Source of the DNA: Bacteroidales bacterium UBA5326
GTDB lineage: Bacteria; Bacteroidota; Bacteroidia; Bacteroidales; UBA932
Length of the DNA: 64,000 nucleotides
Reading direction: 5' to 3'
Assembly (NCBI GenBank): GCA_002408205.1
Contig: DHQY01000007.1
Span: 124,001-188,000, forward strand
The notes under the pieces are model-generated. The model made no database searches. It saw nothing but the letters and a program-made list of their open reading frames with translations, and had not been told where the DNA came from. Positions 17,776 through 28,064 of the stretch are shown here, in pieces. Made by a program: the position numbers and the translations under genes. Numbering within the stretch: the first letter of the stretch is position 1; each line of letters opens with the position of its first letter.

Positions 17776-18290
17776 AATGCATTGATTTTTTCCTGTAATT
17801 TTTGCCTTCCTCTGGCATACTGGCTTCTTACCGTTGAAGGACGAAGACGGGTAACCTGGGCAATCTCGTCAAAATCATATCCCTCAAAAAGGTGGAGGCT
17901 GAGTATAGTGCGGTATCCGCCGGATAACGAAGCCAACGCGTCCTTAATCATATTCACTTTCTGTACGGTATCTCCTTCCTCAGATACATAACCTATAACC
18001 GTTTCTTCGGAAGGAGCATTCCGTAACTGATGATGACCTTCAATAGATTCCGATTCCAGACCTATCCTGAAATCCAGAGAGCGCAGACGGTCTATCGCTC
18101 CCCTTACGGCTACCTTATGTAACCAGGCATAACAGGCCGCATTGTTTGCAAATACAGGAGCCCCTTTTGTAAAAAGCTTAATGAATGCATCTTGCATACA
18201 TTCTTCTGCCTCTTCACTTGAACGGAGAATTCTCAGACAAGCGTGATAAATCGGTTGGTGATAATCCCTGTACAGGGCTCTTTGGTCCAT
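17763..18290 (-). CDS. ECF-family RNA polymerase sigma factor
   Basis: The 175-aa protein has region 2 (YHACLRILRSSEEAEECMQD, then AFIKLFTKG and WLHKVAVRGAIDRLR) and region 4 (SLSGGYRTILSLHLFEGYDF, then DEIAQVTRLRPSTVRSQYARG). This is the short two-domain ECF layout. It lies 11 bp after the DUF3810 gene and overlaps the probable anti-sigma gene. It likely drives the DUF2807 genes and itself, although I see no clear ECF promoter pair. Confidence 0.9.
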   Translation of the reverse strand: MDQRALYRDYHQPIYHACLRILRSSEEAEECMQDAFIKLFTKGAPVFANNAACYAWLHKVAVRGAIDRLRSLDFRIGLESESIEGHHQLRNAPSEETVIGYVSEEGDTVQKVNMIKDALASLSGGYRTILSLHLFEGYDFDEIAQVTRLRPSTVRSQYARGRQKLQEKINALWTR

Positions 18291-18301
18291 AAATCAATCC
18301 A

Positions 18302-19411
18302 CTATTCCGGTGCTTCGTTAATATAAACGGACGTATTTGCTTTTTGCTGCATCTCAGATTTATTTTTTTTGAATTCAGCCAGTAACAGATCTACGACTTT
18401 TCCGTAGCTTTTTACACCCTCATCCTGCCCGTTCACTTTCAGATACACATCATTCATCTTGTTGGACATCTCCCCCCAGAGGGAACGGTGAGCCGATATA
18501 TATTCATTATTCTCCTGCAAATCGTGCAAAACCCTGGGAGACAGCCCTTCGATTATCTTCCTGTGAGCTTCGGGACAGGATGACTGAAGGGCACTCAAAA
18601 CATATATAAAACTGTGAAGCAACGTAGAATACTTTAATTCTCTGTTATTGGTATGACATCCCACCAGGTAGGAAATAAAATTCGCTTCGTTCTCCCGCAT
18701 GAAGCCCCTCACATGAGCCTGCTCGTGTGCTATAAGGCCCGGAATCCAGAATTCTGGTACGCTTTTATTAACATTGGCTTCAACGGTCCATGGAAAAAAG
18801 AATCCCATTATATAAGAATAGGAATAAAGATTTGACACCATAAGCGGTTTTACCGCAGGAAAGTACCCGCCGAATTTACCTGAAACGCTTACTGCAAGCG
18901 AATCATAAGCCAGAAGCACTTCTTTTTTCATTTGCGGGAACGTGTAGTCGGGGTTGATTTTTCCCTCTGCAGTACGCCTGACCATATCGGCAGCACGGTT
19001 TGTACGTTGCAGCATATTTTCTGCCAATTCAACAAGATCGTCTCCGGAAGAAGGTTCCAATGTATAGTTCAGATGTTTTTCCAGAGGCACGCGGTAATAA
19101 TTTACTCCGCAGGTAAGAAGGAACACCGCTGCCATATAAACAATTGTCCTGAGCAATACCTTTGGATGCTTAATAATATAACCACAAATCAAACCGTAAA
19201 GAAGAAGTAATACTGCGGCAAAACAGACCAGCTCGGCCATTGAAAACGGGATGAGAGACATAACCAGAGAGATTCCCTGAGCTACCCATTTATAAATAAA
19301 CCCGGAATATACTGTATCCATGGTTTCAGGGAAAATCCGGAAAAGTCCGAGAACAATAAGCCCCAGCACGAGGAGGCTATAAGGCAGCCATTTAATTATC
19401 TTTGTCTTCAT
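18302..19411 (-). CDS. DUF3810-family membrane protein with HExxH motif
   Basis: This protein of about 369 aa has three N-terminal membrane helices (residues 10-110). A soluble domain follows, containing IAHEQAHVRGFMRENEANF, a zincin-type HExxH with a downstream glutamate. That suggests a membrane-anchored metalloprotease, though activity is not established for DUF3810. I used the ATG at 19411; one at 19420 would add three residues. It heads the operon with the ECF sigma factor. A regulatory protease role there is attractive but unproven. Confidence 0.78.
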   Translation of the reverse strand: MKTKIIKWLPYSLLVLGLIVLGLFRIFPETMDTVYSGFIYKWVAQGISLVMSLIPFSMAELVCFAAVLLLLYGLICGYIIKHPKVLLRTIVYMAAVFLLTCGVNYYRVPLEKHLNYTLEPSSGDDLVELAENMLQRTNRAADMVRRTAEGKINPDYTFPQMKKEVLLAYDSLAVSVSGKFGGYFPAVKPLMVSNLYSYSYIMGFFFPWTVEANVNKSVPEFWIPGLIAHEQAHVRGFMRENEANFISYLVGCHTNNRELKYSTLLHSFIYVLSALQSSCPEAHRKIIEGLSPRVLHDLQENNEYISAHRSLWGEMSNKMNDVYLKVNGQDEGVKSYGKVVDLLLAEFKKNKSEMQQKANTSVYINEAPE

Positions 19412-19432
19412 TGCATGCATTGTCTTGATTCA

Positions 19433-19468
19433 CAAAGTTACTATTTTGTACTAAATCCCTTATATTTG
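19433..19468. promoter_or_regulatory. Divergent -7 boxes between DUF3810 and the amidase gene
   Basis: CAAAGTTA at 19433-19440 reads TAACTTTG on the minus strand and fits the TAnnTTTG -7 box for the DUF3810 operon. TATATTTG at 19461-19468 is the -7 box for the plus-strand amidase gene, 26 bp before its ATG. Confidence 0.55.
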
Positions 19469-19494
19469 TACGATTCAACCACATTATCCGCACA

Positions 19495-22400
19495 ATGAAA
19501 AAATCACTCATACTTCTTTTCATTATTCAAATGCTGTTCTTTACCTGTGCGTATGCCCAAAAATCCGGGTTCTATCCGGTACTGGACAGCCTGCAGGCAA
19601 AAAAAGTAACAGACACCATCACTTCTATAGTAAAAGACGGTGTAATGCGCATAAGCCACTTGCGTATAATAAGTGCTGACTGCGACGACAGACATAAATT
19701 GCTTACCCTCAATTTCAATGCGGCTCTTGCCGAGTACCCTGCCCGACCCGCTTCGGTCCAGGCCGTTTACAGTGCGGTTCGCTCCATACTCAAAGGAAAA
19801 TATAATAATTACAAACTCAGAATTATTTCTGACAACAAGGAACTCTCAGAACTGATACCTGCCTATTTCAACCCGGAATTCAAAGGACTTACCAAACATC
19901 AGAAAGAACGGAACCGCCGGGAATACGTGAAGCATGTTACGCCAAAGTCTCCCGGCAAAATAAAAAAAGAGACCGGCCGGAAAACCCCTGAACAGAAAGC
20001 CGCAGATGCCAGGCTGCAGAAAAGACTGGAAGGGATTAATGCCACTAAAGCCGAGAGACTTGAACAAATAAAAAAAGATAACCGGATTACTGCCAGACAC
20101 GATTGGCCCGACCTGGGCCCCACGCCCCTTGTAAGGCGTGAAGATATGCCCTACGAAATATCCAATGGTCTGCAGAATAAGCATATCGCTTTATGGCAAA
20201 GCCACGGTCTGTATTACGAACAACGTCTGGCCAGATGGGAATGGCAACGCGCCCGAATTTTCCAAACAGTGGAAGACCTCTACACCATGTCTTATGTCCT
20301 GCCCTACCTCACTCCTATGCTGGAAAATGCCGGTGCCGTGGTAATGCTTCCCCGGGAAAGGGACACGCAACCGAACGAGGTCATTGTGGATAACGACAAT
20401 CCGGAAAGCGGTTACAGCGAAATGAACGGTTATTACAGCTGGACAAAGGATAAAATAGACGCACAGGGTTTTGCCCATACAAAAGAAATATATACCGGTT
20501 ATGACAATCCCTTTAAAATGGGGACATTCCGTAGTACCGGCACCCTAAATGTCACCGGCTCGGGACGCAATGAAAAACCGTCAGTAGTCGAATGGACCCC
20601 CGATATTCCCGAAACCGGGGAATATGCCGTGTACGTCTCGTACAAAAGCCTGCCTTTAAGCGCACGGGACGCCCGTTATACCGTTCACCACAAGGGCGGA
20701 GAAACCCGGTTCAGGGTAAATCAGCAAATGGGCGGAGGCACATGGATCTATTTAGGCACCTTTATGTTCGAGGCAGGAAGGCAACTCTCCGGACGCGTAA
20801 CGCTGACCAACCAAAGCGAAGAAAAGGATGCCGTAATCACGGCCGATGCGGTTAAGTTCGGAGGCGGCACGGGAAATATCGGACGCTACGCAGAAGACAG
20901 TGTGCAGAAAGCGCTCTATGGTGATGCCGCATTTCCACCTTTGGTAAGCCATTACCCCCGGTTCACGGAAGGGGCCCGATATTGGCTTCAATGGGCCGGA
21001 TTTGCCGATTCGGTATATACATTCTATGAAGGCCGTAACGATTATACAGATGATTATTCATCCAGAGGCCGCTGGGTAAACGCTTTGGCTGGAGGATCGG
21101 AGAAACATCCGCTCAATCCCGGACTTAAGATTCCCATTGATCTTTCATTTGCGTTCCACACCGATGCCGGGACTACCCTGAACGACAGTATTATTGGTAC
21201 TTTGGCAATTTATACCCGTACATGCGAAGGAACCGAACTGCTGCCTACCGGAGATGAACGGCTCACTTCCAGAGATTATACAGATCTGGTCCAGACGCAA
21301 ATAGTTAACGACCTGCGCGCCACCTGGAATCCCGACTGGACCCGCCGTGGCATCTGGAACAGATCTTATGCAGAAAGCCGACTGCCCCAGGTGCCGGCCA
21401 TGCTGCTGGAACTTCTTTCACATCAGAATTTTGCAGATATGCGATACGGGCTCGACCCCAACTTCCGCTTTACCGTGAGCCGCGCTATATATAAAGGTAT
21501 GTTACGTTACCTGAGCAGTACGGAGGGATACGAGTATGTGGTTCAGCCGCTGCCGGTGAATTCTTTCGGCATAGCATTCACAGAAGACGGCAAAGCGCAT
21601 CTTTCCTGGCTGCCGACCGCAGATAACCTGGAACCAACCGCTTCTTCCGACGGATACGTGGTTTATACCCGCATTGGAGGCAATGACCAGGCCTTTGACA
21701 AGGGACATTTTGTAACCGGCCATTCGCTCACTTTGCCTATTGAATACGGCAAACACTACAGCTTTAAGATCACGGCCGTAAACCGGGGCGGAGAAAGTTT
21801 CCCGTCGGAAATACTTAGTATATGCAAGGTACCGGACGAAAAGGGCAAAATACTTATTGTTAACGGTTTTACCAGGGTTTCTGCCCCAGACAGTTATGCT
21901 TCTTCAGATTCATTATTCGGAGGTTTTACAGACCAGTTAGATCACGGGGTCCCCTATAAAAAAGACATCTCATACATTGGATCTCAGTATGAATTCCGCA
22001 GGATTATTCCCTGGATGGATGATGATTCGCCCGGATTCGGAGCCTCACACTCCACCTGCGAAACTACTGTACTTCCGGGAAACACGTTCGATTACCCTTT
22101 GGTTCACGGAGAGGCTTTTGTCCGTGCCGGATACAGTTACACCTCGTCCAGCCTGCGGGCATTCACTGCAGAAGAACGGACTGTCCGGCCCGACGGATAT
22201 TTTGCTGTAGACCTTATTCTGGGTAAGCAAAAGCAGATTAAACGAGGCGGAACCGGCCCGTTTGGAATCCATTACCAGGCTTTTTCTCCCGATCTTCAAC
22301 ACGTTCTTGCCATGTATGCGCAGCAGGGAGGCAACATGATCATCAGCGGCGCCTATGTGGCTACCGATATATGGGACGGAGTGGAAAGGGACAGTCTCTG

Positions 22401-22776
22401 CATCCATTTTGCGGAGGACGTGCTTAAGTTCAAATGGCGCAGCGACCATGCCTCTGAAAGTGGCGAAATTATTGCCGCCCCCTCTCCTTTCAAAGCATTC
22501 TACAACGGAGAATTGTCCAACCGTCCGCTTTTCCGGTTTAATACCCGCCTGAACAGCACCGTATATGCCGTGGAATCGCCCGATGCCCTGGAACCCTCCT
22601 GCCCCGAAGCTTTCACAATCTTCCGTTACAGAGACAACCGTTTCAGTGCCGGTGTGGCGTACAGGGGGCCCTATTCTACTGTGGTGCTCGGCTTTCCCAT
22701 TGAAACCTTGTCCACGCCGGACGAACGGGCAGAGCTTATTAGTCAGTGCCTCTACTTCTTCAACACTGACAAATAG
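19495..22776 (+). CDS. Secreted N-acetylmuramoyl-L-alanine amidase-like protein with golvesin-type and Fn3 domains
   Basis: This 1093-aa protein has a signal peptide (residues 1-21), a Lys/Arg-rich coiled segment (about 125-190) and a split amidase-3 domain. The domain's metal-site pieces are IALWQSHGLYYEQ, DLSFAFHTDAGTT and a late VPAMLLELLSHQNF glutamate segment. A golvesin-like beta domain (about 335-465, with TPDIPETGEYAVYVSYKSLP) is inserted inside the amidase fold. An Fn3 module follows at about 690-780. The last 300 residues are not assigned. Proteins of this layout are often labelled xanthan lyase, which I do not support. Peptidoglycan cleavage or envelope remodelling is the likelier role. 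Confidence 0.8.
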   Translation: MKKSLILLFIIQMLFFTCAYAQKSGFYPVLDSLQAKKVTDTITSIVKDGVMRISHLRIISADCDDRHKLLTLNFNAALAEYPARPASVQAVYSAVRSILKGKYNNYKLRIISDNKELSELIPAYFNPEFKGLTKHQKERNRREYVKHVTPKSPGKIKKETGRKTPEQKAADARLQKRLEGINATKAERLEQIKKDNRITARHDWPDLGPTPLVRREDMPYEISNGLQNKHIALWQSHGLYYEQRLARWEWQRARIFQTVEDLYTMSYVLPYLTPMLENAGAVVMLPRERDTQPNEVIVDNDNPESGYSEMNGYYSWTKDKIDAQGFAHTKEIYTGYDNPFKMGTFRSTGTLNVTGSGRNEKPSVVEWTPDIPETGEYAVYVSYKSLPLSARDARYTVHHKGGETRFRVNQQMGGGTWIYLGTFMFEAGRQLSGRVTLTNQSEEKDAVITADAVKFGGGTGNIGRYAEDSVQKALYGDAAFPPLVSHYPRFTEGARYWLQWAGFADSVYTFYEGRNDYTDDYSSRGRWVNALAGGSEKHPLNPGLKIPIDLSFAFHTDAGTTLNDSIIGTLAIYTRTCEGTELLPTGDERLTSRDYTDLVQTQIVNDLRATWNPDWTRRGIWNRSYAESRLPQVPAMLLELLSHQNFADMRYGLDPNFRFTVSRAIYKGMLRYLSSTEGYEYVVQPLPVNSFGIAFTEDGKAHLSWLPTADNLEPTASSDGYVVYTRIGGNDQAFDKGHFVTGHSLTLPIEYGKHYSFKITAVNRGGESFPSEILSICKVPDEKGKILIVNGFTRVSAPDSYASSDSLFGGFTDQLDHGVPYKKDISYIGSQYEFRRIIPWMDDDSPGFGASHSTCETTVLPGNTFDYPLVHGEAFVRAGYSYTSSSLRAFTAEERTVRPDGYFAVDLILGKQKQIKRGGTGPFGIHYQAFSPDLQHVLAMYAQQGGNMIISGAYVATDIWDGVERDSLCIHFAEDVLKFKWRSDHASESGEIIAAPSPFKAFYNGELSNRPLFRFNTRLNSTVYAVESPDALEPSCPEAFTIFRYRDNRFSAGVAYRGPYSTVVLGFPIETLSTPDERAELISQCLYFFNTDK

Positions 22777-22842
22777 TCATATTATCCGGCAATGGAATAG
22801 TTTTTGAGTTTAGCAACAGGAACGAAAATAAACAGATCTATT

Positions 22843-24690
22843 ATGAAAACCAAAGGCACAATAGGAGTTACCACTCAAAACATTTTTCCCGTAATAAAAA
22901 AATTCCTGTATTCAGATCACGAGATATTTCTCAGAGAACTGGTATCGAATGCAGTGGATGCCACTCAAAAAATTAAGGCATTGGCTGCTAAGGGCGATTT
23001 CAAGGAGGATCTGGGCGATTTGACCATCCGCATAAGCGCAGACAAAGACAAACATACCCTGACCATATCTGACCGGGGCATTGGCATGACAGCAGAAGAG
23101 GTGGATAAATACATAAACCAGATAGCCTTTTCAAGCGCCGGCGAATTTTTAGAAAAATACAAGGATCAGATTAACAATATGATAGGTCACTTTGGGCTGG
23201 GTTTTTATTCCAGTTTTATGGTGGCAAAAAAAGTGGAGATCGTTACCAAATCGTGGCAGGAAGGGGCCGAAGCCGTAAAATGGACCTGTAAAGGCACGCC
23301 CGAGTACAGTATGGATCCCGTTGAAAAAGCAGACCGGGGAACAGATATCATTCTTTATCTCTATTCGGAGTACGAGTCCTATGCAGAAAAATATAAGGTA
23401 AGCGAGCTGCTTACAAAATACTGCCGTTTTTTACCTGTGGAAATTGCTTTTGGCAAAGAGACAGAATGGAAAGACGGAAAAGAGATTGAACTCGATAAAG
23501 ATCACATTGTAAACGACACGAATCCCCTGTGGACACTTAAACCGGCAGATCTGAAAGAAGAAGATTATAAAGAATTCTACCGGAAACTCTATCCCATGGC
23601 CGAAGAACCATTGTTCTGGATCCATCTGAACGTAGACTATCCCTTCAATCTCACCGGCATACTCTATTTTCCCAAGATCAAAGACAAACTCGAAGTTACT
23701 CGCAACAAGATTCAACTCTATTGCAACCAGGTTTTTGTCACAGATAATGTGGAAAATATTGTGCCCGATTTTCTTACACTCCTGCACGGAGTGATCGATT
23801 CGCCGGATATTCCCCTGAACGTGTCGCGCAGCTACCTGCAGAGTGACCCCAACGTGAAGAAAATCTCGGGACATATTACCAAAAAAGTAGCGGACCGCCT
23901 GGAAGAAATATTCAACAACGACCGGAAAGGCCTGGAAGAAAGATGGGACAACCTCAAGCTGTTTATAGAATACGGTATGCTCACGGAAGACAAGTTCTAC
24001 GACCGTGCCATAAAATTTGCGTTGTTCAAAAATACCGACGGCAAGTTCCTTAGCTATGAAGAATACCAGAAACTGATTGAGACAAACCAGAAAGACAAAG
24101 ACAACAAGTTAGTCTATCTCTATGCCACCAATGTTGAAGATCAGTTCGCCTATATTCAGGCCGCAAAAAACAAAGGCTACGACGTACTGCTTTTGGATTC
24201 ACCGCTGTGCGCCCATTTTGTTAATCTACTGGAATCCAAGTTGAAAGACTCACGATTTGTACGCGTAGATTCAGATACGCCGGAAAAACTTATCCCCGGA
24301 GAAGAGATTACTAAACCCGATCTGAGCGAAGACGAAGAAAAAGAAATGCGGACTGCATTCGAAGAAGTGTTGCCAAAAGATTCCCGGTTTACCGTAAGTT
24401 TCGAAAACATGGGAGACAACAACCTGCCGGTTATTATAACCCAAAGCGAATGGATGCGCCGGTACCGTGAAATGTCGGCAATGGGCGGCGGAATGAACTT
24501 TATGGGATCCATGCCCGAATCTTATTCGGTGGTTGTTAACTGCGAACACCCTCTCATCAAAAAGATAAAAGAGACAAAAGAACCCAGGCTTATTAGCCAG
24601 GTTTGCGATCTGGCCCTGCTGGCCAATAACCTGCTCAAAGGCCAGGCGCTCGATTCTTTTATTAAACGAAGTGTAGATATCATACAATGA
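22843..24690 (+). CDS. htpG: Chaperone HtpG (Hsp90 family)
   Basis: HtpG is the bacterial Hsp90 ATPase. The ATP-binding domain shows FLRELVSNAVDATQKI, ISDRGIGMTAEEVDKYINQI and IGHFGLGFYSSFMVA; the middle domain has PLNVSRSYLQSDPNVKKI. I chose the ATG at 22843 (MKTKGTIGVTTQNIFP) because family members begin there; an upstream ATG at 22804 adds 13 unconserved residues. The 615-aa product is shorter than some HtpG proteins because of a compact C-terminal domain, but looks complete. The next gene overlaps its stop by 4 bp. Confidence 0.95.
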   Translation: MKTKGTIGVTTQNIFPVIKKFLYSDHEIFLRELVSNAVDATQKIKALAAKGDFKEDLGDLTIRISADKDKHTLTISDRGIGMTAEEVDKYINQIAFSSAGEFLEKYKDQINNMIGHFGLGFYSSFMVAKKVEIVTKSWQEGAEAVKWTCKGTPEYSMDPVEKADRGTDIILYLYSEYESYAEKYKVSELLTKYCRFLPVEIAFGKETEWKDGKEIELDKDHIVNDTNPLWTLKPADLKEEDYKEFYRKLYPMAEEPLFWIHLNVDYPFNLTGILYFPKIKDKLEVTRNKIQLYCNQVFVTDNVENIVPDFLTLLHGVIDSPDIPLNVSRSYLQSDPNVKKISGHITKKVADRLEEIFNNDRKGLEERWDNLKLFIEYGMLTEDKFYDRAIKFALFKNTDGKFLSYEEYQKLIETNQKDKDNKLVYLYATNVEDQFAYIQAAKNKGYDVLLLDSPLCAHFVNLLESKLKDSRFVRVDSDTPEKLIPGEEITKPDLSEDEEKEMRTAFEEVLPKDSRFTVSFENMGDNNLPVIITQSEWMRRYREMSAMGGGMNFMGSMPESYSVVVNCEHPLIKKIKETKEPRLISQVCDLALLANNLLKGQALDSFIKRSVDIIQ

Positions 24691-25901
24691 AACTTCTGTT
24701 CCAGATTTTTATTCGGATAATCCTGATTTTCAGTCCGCTGTTTCCGTTCACAGCCTGCACGGAAATAGCGGATTCTTTCTATTACGACAAATTTTATTCT
24801 GTTACCCGCCAGGTAATCTATACCACAAGTGCTGCCATTGACACATTAAAAAACACCGACCAGGCCACTGCTCAGATCATTGCCGGCCTGCTACCCAATA
24901 AAAGCATTATTGTAGAATCCATCCTGTATAAGACCGTGACTCCCGACGGCAGCCGGGTATATGCTTCGGGGCTTATTGCGCGTCCAAAAGACGAGCCGGT
25001 TGCGGGGGTTATCTCGGCACTGCACCATACCATTACCGATGCCTCCGAAGCCCCTTCGATTACTATGATGACTCCGGATATCACCATGGCATTGCTTAAT
25101 TACGTAGTAATTGTGTCTGACTACATTGGATACGGAAGTACGGCACGTCTTACGCACCCCTATCTGCATGTGGAGAACACGGGACGGGTACAGGCAGATA
25201 TGGTACTGGCGGCCGGTGAGTACCTAAAACACAAGCACAACATTGACATAGACAGCTATGGGGGCCTGTATGTAATGGGTTATTCACAGGGCGGAGCCTC
25301 GTCGGTAGATTTCATGAAAGTGGTCCAGCGGGATTATTCAGACAAAATACATATAAAGAAAGCATTTATCGGAGGGGCGCCACTGGATCTGAGCGTATGT
25401 ATGAATACTGTTATGAGAGATACCATTTCCGGCTATCCTGTGGGTATTGCTTTGGTACCTATAGGTCTGAATTATGCAGAAAATCTGAATCTCGATTTTA
25501 ACAACGTGTTTTCCGGCCGGTTATTGGAAAACTATCCCGAATGGATCCTGAGTAAAAAATACGAGACCGACGTTGTGAATGACTCCATTGGAACCACAAA
25601 TGCCAAAGAATTCCTGCATGCCGATTTTTTTACCGAAGAAAAAAATCCTGATATCCTGAAGCTTATTGATGCCGCTTACCGGAACAGCACTACCCACGGC
25701 TGGACGCCCGCATCGCCCATATATATAATGCACGGCATATACGACGAGGCTGTTCCGTATGAAAACGCACAGGCTGCCTATGATTATTTTCGTTCCAGAG
25801 GATGTGATGTGGTACTGGATGCCCGTTACGGCACCCATACCACAACCGCTGTGCTGTTCTATATAGAAATGCTGGGAACCATGAGATACCTGCTATTGTA
25901 G
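24687..25901 (+). CDS. Alpha/beta-hydrolase lipoprotein, secretory-lipase-like
   Basis: The 404-aa protein has a lipoprotein signal (SPLFPFTAC, cysteine at residue 24) and an alpha/beta-hydrolase fold. The nucleophile elbow is MGYSQGGASS, the likely acid is in MHGIYDEAVPYE, and the histidine is in ARYGTHTTTA. The LIARPKDEPVAGVISALHHT region before the elbow resembles secretory lipases and feruloyl-type esterases. It starts within the htpG stop. It ends overlapping the converging oxidoreductase gene by 9 bp. The substrate is unknown. Confidence 0.8.
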   Translation: MKLLFQIFIRIILIFSPLFPFTACTEIADSFYYDKFYSVTRQVIYTTSAAIDTLKNTDQATAQIIAGLLPNKSIIVESILYKTVTPDGSRVYASGLIARPKDEPVAGVISALHHTITDASEAPSITMMTPDITMALLNYVVIVSDYIGYGSTARLTHPYLHVENTGRVQADMVLAAGEYLKHKHNIDIDSYGGLYVMGYSQGGASSVDFMKVVQRDYSDKIHIKKAFIGGAPLDLSVCMNTVMRDTISGYPVGIALVPIGLNYAENLNLDFNNVFSGRLLENYPEWILSKKYETDVVNDSIGTTNAKEFLHADFFTEEKNPDILKLIDAAYRNSTTHGWTPASPIYIMHGIYDEAVPYENAQAAYDYFRSRGCDVVLDARYGTHTTTAVLFYIEMLGTMRYLLL

Positions 25902-28049
25902 CGGAGTTACCACCTGAATTAACTCGGGCAGGTCCATATGGATCTCCTTCAGAAAATCTGTTTTGGGCACCCCGTTCAGATTCCAGCCCCGGCGCGTATA
26001 AACGGCATCGAGCAGATTTTCATACCGTTTTTCCCTGAATTTGCGTAATTCAGCACGGCGCTCGTCCAGTGACATTTTTGAGGGATCTACGCCCACATCT
26101 TCGCGCAATTGCTTATCGTAACGCTCTTCCCTGGAAAGGTACTCTTCTGCCGTTACCGGACCGGCCGCGCGGTAAGGTTGCGCATCGTGCTCACGAAGGC
26201 CGTATCCCATGCGGATATTGAAAATACGCTGGAAATTATAGATCCTTTCCGACATTTTAACCAATTCGTGCTTATCGATATTTCGTCCGGTAACTGCATT
26301 AAAAACCGTAACGTAATTATCCACATGTTCGGGCACTTTGGCCGGCTCGTCTGTGGTGGCGTTATCGGCCGGTTCCACATCGTTCCAGCATAACTTGCAG
26401 AACCCCGCCAATCCAAACCAGGTACGGAACATGGGGAAATAGTGCAGCGCCTCGGCCTTGTTTTCAAAAGTGGGAATGGCATTGTTTACCATATCCATAA
26501 AAATAAGCCAGGCTTCGTCATGCTGGGGACCTTTATTGGTCATGGCATAGCCACCCTGTTGGGCCAGTGATTCTTTGGAAATGTACATGGAGTATTCCAT
26601 TCCCTTATTCTCCATAGCAATGTCTTTCAGGAAGCCGGGATCTCCCCACCCTTTCTCTATGAACATCTCTTTCATTTTCTTCACTCCAAGACCGGCGATA
26701 AGCCCGAATCCTTCTCCCCGCGCACACTGGTGCATGCACTCGAGCGCATGGTCGGCATTGCCCCACGTGAAGTCAAGACCTCCGGTACGTTCTGCATTGA
26801 GTATACCGTTTTCCCAACATTCCATGATAAATCCCATGATATTGCCCCAGGAAATGGTACAGATGCCGTAAGTATCGCAATAAAAGTTCTGTTCAATGAT
26901 GTCCCGCGGATCGAAAACGCCCATATTGGAACCCAACGCCGCAGCTGTCTCGTATTCAGGTCCGTCCACAATCACTTTAGTGCCTTTGTAAGGCCCCGTA
27001 CGTAATTCAAAATCATCAACTCCTTTGGCGCACATCATGGTACAGCCGGTCCAGCATCCATCCGGGACATCCTGGGTAAAATAGCTGATCCATACGTCTT
27101 TCTCAATTTTCGGACAATCCTTATGATCGCCGAATTTATAATTCATCACGGGAAGAATGTCGTATTTCTCCATTACCCCCATCAAATGGGCAGTACCCAC
27201 TTTGCGCATCTGGCACTGGACATCGTCCAGATCTCTCATCTCCTTGTTGAACCGTTTACCGCGCTCCATAATGGCAGGCAGATCCACCACATTGTTCAGG
27301 TTTCCGGACACTTTTGGGATCTTTGCCACAATAGCCCGCACGTTCTTCTGACGTAAAAGCGTTCCAATACCGCCGCGTCCTGCCTGTTTAAGACGGATCT
27401 TCCGGCGTTTGGGATCGTAGAAAGAGAAATTGAGCATCCCAATAAGGGAATGATCTGCCGCAAGACCGGCGGAAACAACCGATACGTTTATTTTATCCTT
27501 TTCGTCATCTGAAAACATTTCGTGCAATTCCTCGGCCAACAGGTGAGAATCTACATGCAGTCCGCGAGGCGGAGCGAAAAACTCAATTTCGTGATCTACC
27601 CCGTTAATATAGATGATTACTTCTTCCCTGGCAATCCCCTGTAATTCAAAGGCGTCAAAACCGGCAAATTTCAGATGGGGACCGAAATGGCCTCCCACAT
27701 TGGAGTCTACTACCCGGTCGGTCACAGGCGATAGCGCCACACATATACTTTTGCCCGTTCCGGAATACTGTGTAATACCGCAAACAGGACCGCCGGAAAT
27801 GACTATCTCATTTTCCGGATGGTACCATTTTGTTTCAGGAGTGACGGCATCCCACAACATACGAAGCCCGTATCCTTTACCGCCCACAAACAACTCTTTG
27901 ACCCCTGGGTCAACAGGCCTGACCTCTGTTGTAAGCGTAGTTACGTTAACGTAAAGACTTTGATCTGAATAGCCCTTGTCGAGCGGTTTCCAGACGTAGG
28001 GAATTTTAGCCAGCACCTTTCTGGAAGCTTTGGTATTCTTAATATCCAT
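25893..28049 (-). CDS. Tungsten-dependent aldehyde ferredoxin oxidoreductase family protein (BamB-like)
   Basis: The 718-aa protein has the AOR fold: the N-terminal pterin domain (ELFVGGKGYGLRMLWDAV and GTGKSICVALSPVTDR) and the 4Fe-4S ligands in DGCWTGCTMMCAKGVDDF, with a last cysteine in AGFCKLCWND. The cysteine spacing, the DGPEYETAAALGSNMGVFDP stretch and the length above 620 aa place it nearer the BamB-type branch than classical AOR. It would use a tungsto-bispterin cofactor to interconvert an acid or acyl-CoA and an aldehyde or reduced product with ferredoxin. The substrate is unknown. Cofactor and oxyanion-transport genes follow immediately. Confidence 0.88.
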   Translation of the reverse strand: MDIKNTKASRKVLAKIPYVWKPLDKGYSDQSLYVNVTTLTTEVRPVDPGVKELFVGGKGYGLRMLWDAVTPETKWYHPENEIVISGGPVCGITQYSGTGKSICVALSPVTDRVVDSNVGGHFGPHLKFAGFDAFELQGIAREEVIIYINGVDHEIEFFAPPRGLHVDSHLLAEELHEMFSDDEKDKINVSVVSAGLAADHSLIGMLNFSFYDPKRRKIRLKQAGRGGIGTLLRQKNVRAIVAKIPKVSGNLNNVVDLPAIMERGKRFNKEMRDLDDVQCQMRKVGTAHLMGVMEKYDILPVMNYKFGDHKDCPKIEKDVWISYFTQDVPDGCWTGCTMMCAKGVDDFELRTGPYKGTKVIVDGPEYETAAALGSNMGVFDPRDIIEQNFYCDTYGICTISWGNIMGFIMECWENGILNAERTGGLDFTWGNADHALECMHQCARGEGFGLIAGLGVKKMKEMFIEKGWGDPGFLKDIAMENKGMEYSMYISKESLAQQGGYAMTNKGPQHDEAWLIFMDMVNNAIPTFENKAEALHYFPMFRTWFGLAGFCKLCWNDVEPADNATTDEPAKVPEHVDNYVTVFNAVTGRNIDKHELVKMSERIYNFQRIFNIRMGYGLREHDAQPYRAAGPVTAEEYLSREERYDKQLREDVGVDPSKMSLDERRAELRKFREKRYENLLDAVYTRRGWNLNGVPKTDFLKEIHMDLPELIQVVTPLQ

Positions 28050-28064
28050 AACGTGTTTTTGTTG

